A program made the position numbers and the translations under genes. The notes under the pieces are model-generated. The model had not been told where the DNA came from. It saw only the letters and a program-made list of their open reading frames with translations, and searched no databases. A DNA stretch of 35,201 bases from Wohlfahrtiimonas sp. (GTDB lineage Bacteria > Pseudomonadota > Gammaproteobacteria > Cardiobacteriales > Wohlfahrtiimonadaceae): NCBI GenBank assembly GCA_030149965.1, contig JASLHB010000065.1, forward strand, positions 1 to 35,201, given 5' to 3'. Of this stretch, positions 24,977-32,811 are shown one piece after another; within the stretch, counting starts at the first letter, position 1; every line of letters begins with the position of its first letter.

Positions 24977-25011
24977 AGGATTCTCGGGCATTCGTTCTAG
25001 AATCCTTTTTT
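24977..25011 (+). terminator. Intrinsic terminator of the MFS gene
   Basis: Stem AGGATTCT / AGAATCCT (24977-24984 and 24999-25006) with a 14-base loop runs into six T, about 30 bases after the stop. Confidence 0.8.
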
Positions 25012-25110
25012 GATTCAGCAAATAAATTCTGATCACATAATAACAAAGGTGAAATCACATTGATTCTTGTCAAGATAAGTATTTTTCTTAAAATTGATAT
25101 GTCAAAGATT

Positions 25111-25126
25111 GTAAACGAGCCGTAAA
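25111..25126 (+). promoter_or_regulatory. CpxR-box-like direct repeat
   Basis: GTAAA-CGAGCC-GTAAA is a direct repeat at 11-base period. The E. coli CpxR consensus is GTAAA-N5-GTAAA, with spacing variants known. It lies 15 bases upstream of the candidate -35 box of the ygiW-like gene, a typical activator position (about -57 from the predicted start). Confidence 0.45.
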
Positions 25127-25140
25127 ACTTAGAAAAGCCA

Positions 25141-25169
25141 TTATCCATTCTAAAACAAGAGTGTTATAT
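25141..25169 (+). promoter_or_regulatory. Candidate promoter of the ygiW-like gene
   Basis: TTATCC (25141-25146), a 17-base spacer and TTATAT (25164-25169), 43 bases before the ATG. The -35 hexamer is poor, as expected for an activator-dependent promoter. Confidence 0.4.
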
Positions 25170-25212
25170 TTAGTCCCACAAAATTATTACAGATTGAACC
25201 CAGGAGCCACAA

Positions 25213-25593
25213 ATGAAAAAGCTTGCGATAGCAACTTTTATGATTTTGAGTATCTCAACAGCATCAGCACAATATTTAGGTCCACAGGATGACCAAAACA
25301 TTCCTGGCGGATACAAAGGCCCTTCTTTAAGCCAATCCATCACATCAGTAAAAGAAGCAGCATCTTTGCGTGATGATGCTTATGTGAAAATGCGTGGAAA
25401 AATCATCAAGCATTCCCACAAAGATAAATATATTTTTAGCGATGGTACAGGCGATATCACTATTGAAATAGACAAAGATAAATGGCGCGGTCTTTCTGTT
25501 GACGAAACTGACTTAGTTGAAATCGTTGGTGAAGTAGACAAAGACTGGAATTCTGTAGAAATTGATGTGGATTACATCACAAAAGTACAATAA
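25213..25593 (+). CDS. ygiW: YgiW/YdeI-family OB-fold periplasmic stress protein
   Basis: A 126-residue secreted protein of the bacterial OB-fold (BOF) family. The signal peptide covers residues 1-19 and ends ASAQ. The mature start has the family's GGYKGPS segment; the OB fold follows with VKEAASLRDDAYVKMRGKI, of which LRDDAYVKMRG is the key part, then YIFSDGTGDITIEIDKDKW and a near-identical end VEIVGEVDKDWNSVEIDV to E. coli YgiW (VisP). Members contribute to tolerance of peroxide, cationic peptides and other envelope stress; ligand binding is known only for some. CAGGAG precedes the ATG. Upstream is a CpxR-box-like repeat; a strong terminator follows. Confidence 0.9.
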   Translation: MKKLAIATFMILSISTASAQYLGPQDDQNIPGGYKGPSLSQSITSVKEAASLRDDAYVKMRGKIIKHSHKDKYIFSDGTGDITIEIDKDKWRGLSVDETDLVEIVGEVDKDWNSVEIDVDYITKVQ

Positions 25594-25627
25594 AACTAAT
25601 AATCTCTCTCTCGATAATACTTTTTAG

Positions 25628-25668
25628 TCCGTGCTCATCCTCTCCCCGAAAGTGAGCACGGATTTTTT
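25628..25668 (+). terminator. Intrinsic terminator of the ygiW-like gene
   Basis: Stem TCCGTGCTCA / TGAGCACGGA (25628-25637 and 25653-25662) directly followed by six T. The minus-strand side has no T-run, so it acts mainly for the plus-strand gene, although it also lies just past the xseA stop. Confidence 0.88.
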
Positions 25669-25672
25669 CTGT

Positions 25673-27028
25673 CTATTGTTTAGATTTTTGAAACTCAGTG
25701 ACAGTGGAATGAATCACTCCGTTAGATAATTTTGTCACCAGTTCATCACCAATATTTAATTGTTCTACTGATTGAACTGTTTGTAAATCGCCCTGTTCAT
25801 TCTTTTGCGTCACAGAATAACCTCGTGCCAATACTTTAAGCGGACTTAAACTATCTAATAACAGTGCTTTTTGTTGTAGATTTTTCTCTAACATTTGATA
25901 TTGCCCTTGCATTACTTTATTCAAAGTAATGGCTGAACGAGATAGCTGCTCTGTTAATTGATTGTGCTTGCGTTGCAACAAGCTAACTTGCAAACGTTTT
26001 TCTAAATTTTGAAAGATCACAACCTGCTTCTGATGGGCATTTTGCATCAATAACTGCAATCTTTCAGCTTTTGCATTTAAAACTGCCTGTTGCGCTTTAA
26101 TCTTTTGCATTGGGTGAAGATAAGATAATTTCACCATACGCTCTTTCAATGCTTTTTCTTGCTCTGCGATCACACTCTGCATTAATTTTGTGAGCTGATA
26201 TTCATAGCGATCCAATGTTTGCATAATCTCTTGCTGAGAAATACTCGATAACTTTGCAGCAGCTGTTGGCGTTGGTGCGCGTAAATCTGCAACAAAATCA
26301 GACAATGTTGTGTCCACCTCATGCCCAACGCCCGTAATCACAGGAATCGTTGAAGCAAAAATTGCTCGCACAACGCGCTCATCATTGAAACACCATAAAT
26401 CTTCAATGCTGCCGCCGCCACGCACCACCAAAAGCACATCACAATTGGCTTCATGATTCGCTCTTTCGATGGCTTTAACAATCTGTGGCGCAGCTTCATC
26501 ACCTTGCACTAAAGTTGGATAAACTTTATAAGGAATGTCAGGGCGATGATCTTTCAATACTTTTAATACATCTTGAAGTGCCGCTGCATTTGGCGACGTC
26601 ACAATTCCAATTTTTTTAGGATATTGTGGAATCAATTTTTGATGCTCAGGATTGAATAAACCTTCTTTTTGTAATTTTTCTCTCAATTGCTCAAAAGCTA
26701 AATACAAATTACCGCGCCCCAATGGCGCTAAGCGATTAATCACCAATTGATAATCGCCGCGCGGCACATATAAAGATAGCTTCCCTTGAATTTCTACCTT
26801 GGCACCATTTTCAATGAAATCACTAAAGCTCATTGCATTGCTACGCCAAGCAACGCAACGAATCATCGAATTTTCATCTTTCAAATTAAAATAAATATGC
26901 CCTGATTGCGCACGAATCACATTAGAAATTTCACCTTCCACTAAACAATGAAAAAATGAGCCTTCCAATTGGAATTTAATTTGCTGATTGAGCTCACTAA
27001 CAGTGATATATTTCATCTCTTGAAACAC
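25673..27028 (-). CDS. xseA: Exodeoxyribonuclease VII large subunit
   Basis: A 451-residue protein (E. coli XseA 456) that with several XseB subunits degrades single-stranded DNA. The N-terminal OB-fold domain has FHCLVEGEISN, SGHIYFNLKDE and the catalytic domain has IGIVTSPNAAALQDV, VVRGGGSIEDLWCFND and TGVGHEVDTTLSDFVADLRAPTP (key residues GVGHE and DFVAD). A long coiled-coil region follows, then the C-terminal ARGYSVTQ segment. The GTG at 27028, two bases after the mazG stop, has AAGGA nine bases upstream; ATG at 27016 is an alternative. xseB is not in the window. Confidence 0.95.
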   Translation of the reverse strand: MFQEMKYITVSELNQQIKFQLEGSFFHCLVEGEISNVIRAQSGHIYFNLKDENSMIRCVAWRSNAMSFSDFIENGAKVEIQGKLSLYVPRGDYQLVINRLAPLGRGNLYLAFEQLREKLQKEGLFNPEHQKLIPQYPKKIGIVTSPNAAALQDVLKVLKDHRPDIPYKVYPTLVQGDEAAPQIVKAIERANHEANCDVLLVVRGGGSIEDLWCFNDERVVRAIFASTIPVITGVGHEVDTTLSDFVADLRAPTPTAAAKLSSISQQEIMQTLDRYEYQLTKLMQSVIAEQEKALKERMVKLSYLHPMQKIKAQQAVLNAKAERLQLLMQNAHQKQVVIFQNLEKRLQVSLLQRKHNQLTEQLSRSAITLNKVMQGQYQMLEKNLQQKALLLDSLSPLKVLARGYSVTQKNEQGDLQTVQSVEQLNIGDELVTKLSNGVIHSTVTEFQKSKQ

Positions 27029-27030
27029 AA

Positions 27031-27792
27031 TTAATCTTCCTTCTTAGCTTCTTCCCACAAATGATCCATCTCTTCCAATGTTGCTTCTATCATTGGTTTA
27101 TCCAAATGTTTTTCAATGTATTGAAAACGCTTTTTGAATTTCACATTCGTTTCTGCGATGGCAGTTTCAGGATCAATCTCACAATGCCTTGCTAAATTCA
27201 CAACAGCAAACAACAAATCACCAATCTCTTTTTGTAATTTTTCTTTGTGATGATTCGCCAATTCTGCTTTCACTTCTTCTAATTCTTCTTCGATTTTATC
27301 TAAAATTGGCTCAGGTTCACCCCAATCAAAACCAACTTTCGCAGCTTTTGCTTGTAAATTATTGGCAACTGTTAAACCTGATAAGGATGCTTTTACACCA
27401 TCTAAATAACTTTGCGCTTCGCCTTTAGCTTTTTTCTCTTCAAGCTTAATCGCATGCCAAGCAGCTTTTTGCTCTGCTTCATCCGCATAAACAACACCTT
27501 TAAATACATGAGGATGACGGCGCAACATTTTATCATTGACGCTTTTCACCACATCATTGAAATCAAATTGCCCTGCTTCTTTGGCGATTTGTGAATGTAG
27601 AACAATTTGCAGTAATAAATCGCCCAATTCATCTCGCAAGCCATCGCTATTCTTTTGAAGGATCGCTTCAACAACTTCAGCACTTTCTTCGTTTAAAAAA
27701 GGGATTAAACTTTCATGCGTTTGTTTACGATCCCAAGGACAACCTTCGGGCGATCTCAAAGTGGCAACGGTTTTCAAAAATTCATTCATCAT
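27031..27792 (-). CDS. mazG: Nucleoside triphosphate pyrophosphohydrolase MazG
   Basis: A 253-residue all-alpha NTP pyrophosphatase that hydrolyses NTPs and dNTPs to monophosphates; in E. coli it lowers ppGpp and cleans the pool of damaged nucleotides. Two tandem MazG domains can be read: the first with SPEGCPWDRKQTHESLIPFLNEESAEVVEAI (key residues CPWD and EESAEVVEA) and ELGDLLLQIVLHSQIA, the second with GFDWGEPEPILDKIEEELEEVKAEL and EIGDLLFAVVNLARH. The frame extends upstream to 27825, but the ATG at 27792 (or 27789) matches the family start and a -10 box overlaps the longer reading. No ribosome site is evident. It is coexpressed with xseA and divergent from yoaA. Confidence 0.94.
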   Translation of the reverse strand: MMNEFLKTVATLRSPEGCPWDRKQTHESLIPFLNEESAEVVEAILQKNSDGLRDELGDLLLQIVLHSQIAKEAGQFDFNDVVKSVNDKMLRRHPHVFKGVVYADEAEQKAAWHAIKLEEKKAKGEAQSYLDGVKASLSGLTVANNLQAKAAKVGFDWGEPEPILDKIEEELEEVKAELANHHKEKLQKEIGDLLFAVVNLARHCEIDPETAIAETNVKFKKRFQYIEKHLDKPMIEATLEEMDHLWEEAKKED

Positions 27793-27821
27793 GGATAATA
27801 TTATGGTGCAATGGCAAAAAA

Positions 27822-27882
27822 TCATTATACGATATCCTTATGAATATTGACCTCGAAATTCCTGACAAAGCTCGTATAATGA
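27822..27882. promoter_or_regulatory. Divergent mazG/yoaA promoter pair
   Basis: The same 11-mer TCGTATAATGA occurs facing right at 27872-27882 and, as its perfect inverse, facing left at 27822-27832. Each copy holds a consensus TATAAT (27875-27880 for yoaA; 27824-27829 for mazG). With ordinary spacers both -35 positions fall at 27847-27857, overlapping one another; neither is close to TTGACA. Leaders would be about 25 bases for mazG and 36 for yoaA. Confidence 0.5.
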
Positions 27883-27922
27883 ATCATTTTCGCAAAGATG
27901 GTTATTCCAAAACTCCAAAATA

Positions 27923-29863
27923 ATGACAGATATTCATAGCATATTTTCAGAAGGTGGCGAACTGTGCCAAGCCTTGCCCCACTATTCTCCTCGCGATGCG
28001 CAGATCGATATGGCGGAGGCTGTTCAGCGTGCGATTGAAGATCACGAAACTGTCATCATAGAAGCAGGGACTGGTACGGGCAAAACATTTGCTTACTTAA
28101 TTCCTGCATTGTTATCAGGCAAAAAAGTGATTGTTTCCACAGGAACAAAGCATCTTCAGGATCAGCTCTATGATAAAGATCTGCCGTTACTGAAAAAGAT
28201 CTTTAAATATAAACCTGTGACAACTGCTTTATTGAAAGGTCGAAGCAACTATTTGTGCTTATATCGCATCAAAACATTGCGCCAACGTGGACGATTTGAA
28301 AATAAAAAACAAGTGGATGATTTCTATAGAATCGAGCGTTATGCTGGGCAAGATGAAACGGGTGACATTACAAAATTAGAGAATTTCCAAGATTCCACAT
28401 TGGCAAGCCATGTAACATCCACAACAGAGAACTGTTTACATACAGAATGCCCTGATTATGAAGAATGCTTCATTTTCAAAGCGCGTAAAAAAGCAATGGA
28501 TGCAGATATTATCGTCATCAATCACCATTTATTTTGTGCGGATTTATCCTTAAAACAAGAAGGTTTTGGCGAGTTATTACCAGAAGCTGATAGTATCATC
28601 ATCGATGAAGCCCATCAATTAGCAGAAACAGCAGGTTTATTCTTCAGCGAACAGATTGGCACAAAAATGTTTTCTGATTGGCTAGAAGATTTCAATCGAT
28701 TAATTGCCTTAGAAGCTAGTGACTTTTCCAATCATGATAAGGTTGCCACAAAAGTGATCGAAGGCATGATCGAATTACGTAAATTATTACCTGAAGGTAA
28801 TAAGCGCTATTCCCTATCTGAATTTTATCAAGATCGCAAAATTGCTGATCAATTGGCACACATTGCAGATCAATTATTAGAATTAGTTGTACTGGTTAAG
28901 CCATTAATCATTCGTTCTAAAACATTGGCGCAAATCGTTGAGCGATTGCAGGAACTACAAGAATCATGGACAAAAATCACAGTCACATCACAGGAAAATC
29001 CTGATGATAATACTGTGGTTTGGCTAGAAACATATGTTCATCATTTGATGATTTGCGCAACGCCTTTGGATATTTCAGAGATTTTCCAAAAAAATAGCAA
29101 AGGATTAAAAGCTGGCTGGGTTTTCACATCCGCAACTTTAGCTGTGAATGGTAAATTTGCATATTTTTGTGCGCCACTTGGTTTATCCGATGAAAATACA
29201 TTGTGCCTAAAAAGCCCATTCAACTATAAAAGCAACGCACTCTTTTATCATCCACCAGAATTACCCGAACCCAATCATCCAACATATATTCAAAAGTTTA
29301 TTACCGCCATGTTGCCTGTGATTACAGAAGCAAAAGGACGAACCTTCATCTTATTCACAAGTTACCGTGCATTGAATGAAGCAGCGACAATCTTAAAAAC
29401 AGCGTTAAGCTATCCATTATTCATTCAAGGCGATGCACCTAAAATTACATTAATTGATCAATTCAGAGAATCAGGCAATGGTATTTTATTGGGTACAACA
29501 AGCTTTTGGGAAGGCGTGGATGTTCGCGGAGAAGCATTATCTTGCGTTATCATTGAGAAATTACCTTTTGCATCGCCCGGCGATCCTATTGAACAAGCCA
29601 AAATTGATTTGATTAATAAAAAAGGATTAAATGCTTTCATTAACTATCAATTACCTAAATCCATCATTGCTTTAAAACAAGGGATTGGCCGATTGATTCG
29701 AGATCCCAATGATTATGGCTTGTTAGTGATTGCTGATCCTAGATTAGTGACTAAAAATTATGGTAAACAATTTTTAAATAGTTTACCTGAAATGGCTAAA
29801 ACACAAAAACTAGAACGTGTTCAGAAGTTTTTTGAATATGTTGAGAAAAAACGCTTAGAATAA
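27923..29863 (+). CDS. yoaA: DinG-family iron-sulfur helicase YoaA
   Basis: A 646-residue XPD/DinG-like 5'-3' DNA helicase (E. coli YoaA 636), which works with the polymerase III chi subunit in repair of stalled forks. Walker A is EAGTGTGKT (47-55) and the DEAH box is DEAH at 228-231. The iron-sulfur domain has four Cys: C112, C171, C176 and C182 (LKGRSNYLCLYR and NCLHTECPDYEEC). The second motor domain has TTSFWEGVDVRG, KLPFASPGDP and KQGIGRLIRD. This pattern fits YoaA rather than the longer DinG. No ribosome site is visible before the ATG. PlsY follows after 26 bases. Confidence 0.94.
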   Translation: MTDIHSIFSEGGELCQALPHYSPRDAQIDMAEAVQRAIEDHETVIIEAGTGTGKTFAYLIPALLSGKKVIVSTGTKHLQDQLYDKDLPLLKKIFKYKPVTTALLKGRSNYLCLYRIKTLRQRGRFENKKQVDDFYRIERYAGQDETGDITKLENFQDSTLASHVTSTTENCLHTECPDYEECFIFKARKKAMDADIIVINHHLFCADLSLKQEGFGELLPEADSIIIDEAHQLAETAGLFFSEQIGTKMFSDWLEDFNRLIALEASDFSNHDKVATKVIEGMIELRKLLPEGNKRYSLSEFYQDRKIADQLAHIADQLLELVVLVKPLIIRSKTLAQIVERLQELQESWTKITVTSQENPDDNTVVWLETYVHHLMICATPLDISEIFQKNSKGLKAGWVFTSATLAVNGKFAYFCAPLGLSDENTLCLKSPFNYKSNALFYHPPELPEPNHPTYIQKFITAMLPVITEAKGRTFILFTSYRALNEAATILKTALSYPLFIQGDAPKITLIDQFRESGNGILLGTTSFWEGVDVRGEALSCVIIEKLPFASPGDPIEQAKIDLINKKGLNAFINYQLPKSIIALKQGIGRLIRDPNDYGLLVIADPRLVTKNYGKQFLNSLPEMAKTQKLERVQKFFEYVEKKRLE

Positions 29864-29889
29864 GCGAAATCTTAATTGAAGGACTTTTT

Positions 29890-30504
29890 ATGTCATCGAC
29901 GTTACAAATATTTATTTATCCAATTGTTGTGATTGCATCGTACTTAATTGGATCTCTTTCCGCAGCGATCATCACATGTAAAATCATGGGATTGCCTGAT
30001 CCTAGAACCACAGGATCAAATAATCCCGGCGCAACCAACGTCATGCGCATTGGCGGCAAAAAAGCTGCTGCAATCACTTTAGTCGGTGATTTATTAAAAG
30101 GTTTAATTCCTGTTGTGATTGTTAAACTCGTATTTCCAGCAGAATCTTTATTGATTGCTTTGACAGCTTTAGCTGCATTTTTAGGTCATTTATTCCCTAT
30201 TTTCTTCCAATTCAAAGGCGGAAAAGGCGTTGCAACTGCATTAGGTTGTATCATTGGTTTAAATCTTTGGGTTGCATTGTGTGCTTTCGGTACTTGGTTG
30301 ATCGTATTTGCTATTTCTAGAATTTCATCTTTATCAGCATTAACAGCAGCTGTGATTGCACCTATTTATTTATGGTTATTTGATGCTTCTATTTCTGTTG
30401 TGATTGCTGTTGTGATCATGGATATTTTATTGATTATTCGTCATAAAGCTAACATTCAGCGCATATTGAATGGTGAAGAGAAGAAACTCAGCTCAAAAAA
30501 GTAA
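29890..30504 (+). CDS. plsY: Glycerol-3-phosphate acyltransferase PlsY
   Basis: A 204-residue inner-membrane enzyme that moves the acyl group from acyl-phosphate to glycerol-3-phosphate, the first step of phospholipid synthesis. The three conserved loops are visible: SGSNNPGATNVMR-type motif (here TTGSNNPGATNVMR), LGHLFPIFFQFKGGKGVATALG (key residues GHLFP and KGGKG), and IIRHKANIQRILNGEE near the C-terminus. Five hydrophobic segments are present. A GAAGGA ribosome site stands before the ATG. It is convergent with rpoN with a single base between stop codons and no recognisable terminator. Confidence 0.95.
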   Translation: MSSTLQIFIYPIVVIASYLIGSLSAAIITCKIMGLPDPRTTGSNNPGATNVMRIGGKKAAAITLVGDLLKGLIPVVIVKLVFPAESLLIALTALAAFLGHLFPIFFQFKGGKGVATALGCIIGLNLWVALCAFGTWLIVFAISRISSLSALTAAVIAPIYLWLFDASISVVIAVVIMDILLIIRHKANIQRILNGEEKKLSSKK

Positions 30505-30505
30505 T

Positions 30506-31990
30506 TTAAACTAGTCGCTTACGCTGTGCTGAACTTGGAATGCCTAACATTTCTCGGTATTTTGCAACAGTTCGGCGGGATAATTCATGACCTTTAACTT
30601 CTAAAGATTCTTGTAATTTTTGGTCGCTTAAAGGTTTTCTTTTATCTTCTTCTTGGATAATTTCTTGTAAAACCGCACGAATCGCAACACCAGAAGCATC
30701 TTCATCCCCAGTTGATAACTGATTCGTAAAGAAAAAATTCAATGGCAATGTACCTTGTGAGCAAATAATATATTTCCCTGAAACAGCTCTAGAAATAGTT
30801 GATTCATTCAAAGAAACAGATTCTGCAATATCTTGCAATCGTAAACCTTTCATCGCTTTTTTACCGTGCAGAAAAAAAGCCTGTTGTGCTTTCACAATCG
30901 CCGTCGCAACCTTTAATAAAGTGTCAAATCGATCTTCAATGCTTTTTAAAAAAAAACGAGCTTCTGTTAATTGTGATCGCATCAAATCCCGCCCTTCCAT
31001 TTTTGTACGTTGTGCTAATTTTGCATATTTTCGGTTAATGCGAAGTTTTGGCAAAATTTCTTCATTCAATGTCACAGTTAAAGTTCCACCTTTCTGCAAA
31101 ACAATAACATCAGGTTTTACTGCTTCAACTTTATTACTACGATAATTAATGGCTGGATAAGGATTCAAACTTTTAAAACCTTCGAGCATTTCAATGACTT
31201 CTTCTTCTAGAAAGTAATAATGTTTTTCAATGCGCTTTAAATCATGCTGTAGTAACCACTTAGAATGATATTGTAATAAATCAATCGCATCTTCTTGCCA
31301 ATAAGGTTTCGGATCTAGTTGCTTAATTTGCTGAATCAAAGATTCTTCCAATGAAGTTGCGCCAATACCTGCGGGATCAAACTGCTGAATATGATGCAAT
31401 ACCATCATAACTTCATCTTCTTCCACTTCTAATTCAGGATATTGATCCGATAATGCATCAACAATCTCTGATGCAGGCTGAATAAAATAACCATTATCAT
31501 CCAATGCATCAATTAAAAACGAACCGATTATTAAATCTTTTTGTGATAACTTTAATAATATTAACTGATTTAATAAATGCTCTTCTAATGAAATCTCATA
31601 AGTATTTGTATCAAAATTATCCATGTCATCTTGATGATTTTGTGCGCTTAAATGATCAAATGAACCACCATCTTCGTAGCTACTCCAATCTTCTATCACT
31701 TCAAAGGGAGTTTCTTGATCTAAATCAAGAGATGAATTGTCATTTTCAATAATACTGTCGGAATTTTGCTCATTTTTTAAACTGCCTGTTTCCAAATCAT
31801 AAGATGATAAATCAAAATCATTTTCAGGATTAACATCCTGTTCTATCATCATATTTTCTTCTAAAAACTCAGAAACTTCTTGTTCTAATTCTAGCTGAGA
31901 ACACTGCAAAATCTTCAACGCATTTTGCATTGACTGCGTCAATACCATAGTTTGCGTTTGTTTTTGTATTATACTAGATTTAATTTTCAT
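30506..31990 (-). CDS. rpoN: RNA polymerase sigma-54 factor
   Basis: A 494-residue sigma-54 factor. Region I is Gln/Leu-rich (KQTQTMVLTQSMQNALKILQ, of which QSMQNALKILQ is typical) and would bind the activator. An acidic region II follows (about 45-120, many Asp and Ser). Region III contains the core-binding domain, a helix-turn-helix in LQDIAESVSLNESTISRAVSGKY, and near the C-terminus the RpoN box RRTVAKYREML (E. coli ARRTVAKYRESL). The longer frame from 32008 was rejected because MKIKSSIIQ at 31990 fits the family start. The usual neighbours lptB, hpf and ptsN are absent; it is divergent from cpxR. Confidence 0.95.
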   Translation of the reverse strand: MKIKSSIIQKQTQTMVLTQSMQNALKILQCSQLELEQEVSEFLEENMMIEQDVNPENDFDLSSYDLETGSLKNEQNSDSIIENDNSSLDLDQETPFEVIEDWSSYEDGGSFDHLSAQNHQDDMDNFDTNTYEISLEEHLLNQLILLKLSQKDLIIGSFLIDALDDNGYFIQPASEIVDALSDQYPELEVEEDEVMMVLHHIQQFDPAGIGATSLEESLIQQIKQLDPKPYWQEDAIDLLQYHSKWLLQHDLKRIEKHYYFLEEEVIEMLEGFKSLNPYPAINYRSNKVEAVKPDVIVLQKGGTLTVTLNEEILPKLRINRKYAKLAQRTKMEGRDLMRSQLTEARFFLKSIEDRFDTLLKVATAIVKAQQAFFLHGKKAMKGLRLQDIAESVSLNESTISRAVSGKYIICSQGTLPLNFFFTNQLSTGDEDASGVAIRAVLQEIIQEEDKRKPLSDQKLQESLEVKGHELSRRTVAKYREMLGIPSSAQRKRLV

Positions 31991-32030
31991 GTCTCGGCAG
32001 TGTATCACAGTATTAATAAGAAGAACTTTG

Positions 32031-32046
32031 TGTGAAATAATTCACA
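32031..32046. promoter_or_regulatory. CRP-type binding site between rpoN and cpxR
   Basis: TGTGA-AATAAT-TCACA matches the E. coli CRP core consensus TGTGA-N6-TCACA at all ten fixed positions, and the dyad extends by one pair (TGTGAA / TTCACA). It lies in the 138-base divergent region, about 40 bases from rpoN and 82 from cpxR. Promoter hexamers at clean class I or II distances were not found. Confidence 0.5.
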
Positions 32047-32128
32047 ATAATATTGTATAGTTATACATGGTTAAGTACAGATGATCAGATTTTTTCTCCA
32101 ATTTTTTTGTAATTTATAGGATTGCAGT

Positions 32129-32809
32129 GTGAATAATAAAAAATTATTACTTGTTGATGATGACATTGAGTTCTCAGAGCTTTTATCCACTTACCTTTCT
32201 GGTGAGGGTTTAGAGATTATTGTAGCTCATGACGGTAAAGAAGCTGCTGCCATTGCACAAACGTCTGTATTTGATGTTTGTTTATTAGATGTAATGATGC
32301 CAAGGTTAGATGGTATTGAAACATTAAAACTCTTACGCCAAACACATCCTAATTTACCAGTCATCATGTTAACTGCTAAATCTGATCCCATTGATCGTAT
32401 TCTAGGCTTAGAATTAGGTGCAGATGATTACATAGCAAAACCACCTGAACCTCGTGAATTATTAGCAAGAATTAAAGCGATTTTGCGTCGTGCTAACCAA
32501 ACAACAACGCCTGTTATTGAAAGCTTTGAAAAAGATAAAATTCATTGGGATAAACAAAAAAGAATTTTCTACATCAATCAAAAGCCAATTGATCTAACTG
32601 GCATTGAATATGAAATTTTAGTTGTGTTGGCAGAAAACCCTGGCGCAGTTGTGCCAAAAGATACTATCTCCATGCAAGCAATGCACAAAAAGCTTCCTCC
32701 ATTTAACCGCAGTTTAGACGTTCACATTTCTAACATTCGTAAAAAAATTATGAATGAAGATGTAGAAATCAAAAGTGTTCGTGGTCGCGGCTATCAATTG
32801 AGCGTATAA
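32129..32809 (+). CDS. cpxR: OmpR-family response regulator, CpxR-like
   Basis: A 226-residue two-domain regulator. The receiver domain has the acidic pocket D10-D11, phosphoacceptor Asp54 in LLDVMMP and Lys104 in YIAKP. After a short linker the winged-helix DNA-binding domain follows (about 130-226), with LTGIEYEILVVLAENPG and SLDVHISNIRKKI and the end SVRGRGYQLSV. Segments such as AHDGKEA, LRQTHPNLPVIMLTAKSDPIDRILGLELGADDY and PPFNRSLDVHISN resemble CpxR, as does its partner. The loop KPPEPRE replaces the commoner KPFxxRE. The start is GTG with AGGA seven bases upstream. The kinase gene begins two bases after the stop. Confidence 0.85.
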   Translation: MNNKKLLLVDDDIEFSELLSTYLSGEGLEIIVAHDGKEAAAIAQTSVFDVCLLDVMMPRLDGIETLKLLRQTHPNLPVIMLTAKSDPIDRILGLELGADDYIAKPPEPRELLARIKAILRRANQTTTPVIESFEKDKIHWDKQKRIFYINQKPIDLTGIEYEILVVLAENPGAVVPKDTISMQAMHKKLPPFNRSLDVHISNIRKKIMNEDVEIKSVRGRGYQLSV

Positions 32810-32811
32810 AT

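Noticed and set aside
25031..25046. GTGAAATCAC dyad upstream of the ygiW-like gene, considered as a CRP site
   Set aside because: The half sites are two bases apart instead of six.
27591..27923. A 110-residue plus-strand frame ending at the yoaA start
   Set aside because: It runs antisense through the mazG coding sequence and across the divergent promoter region, with no family similarity. It is a shadow frame.
28854..28867. TGGCACACATTGCA resembling a sigma-54 -24/-12 promoter, of interest because rpoN is nearby
   Set aside because: The GG to GC spacing is 8 bases instead of 10, and it lies inside yoaA.
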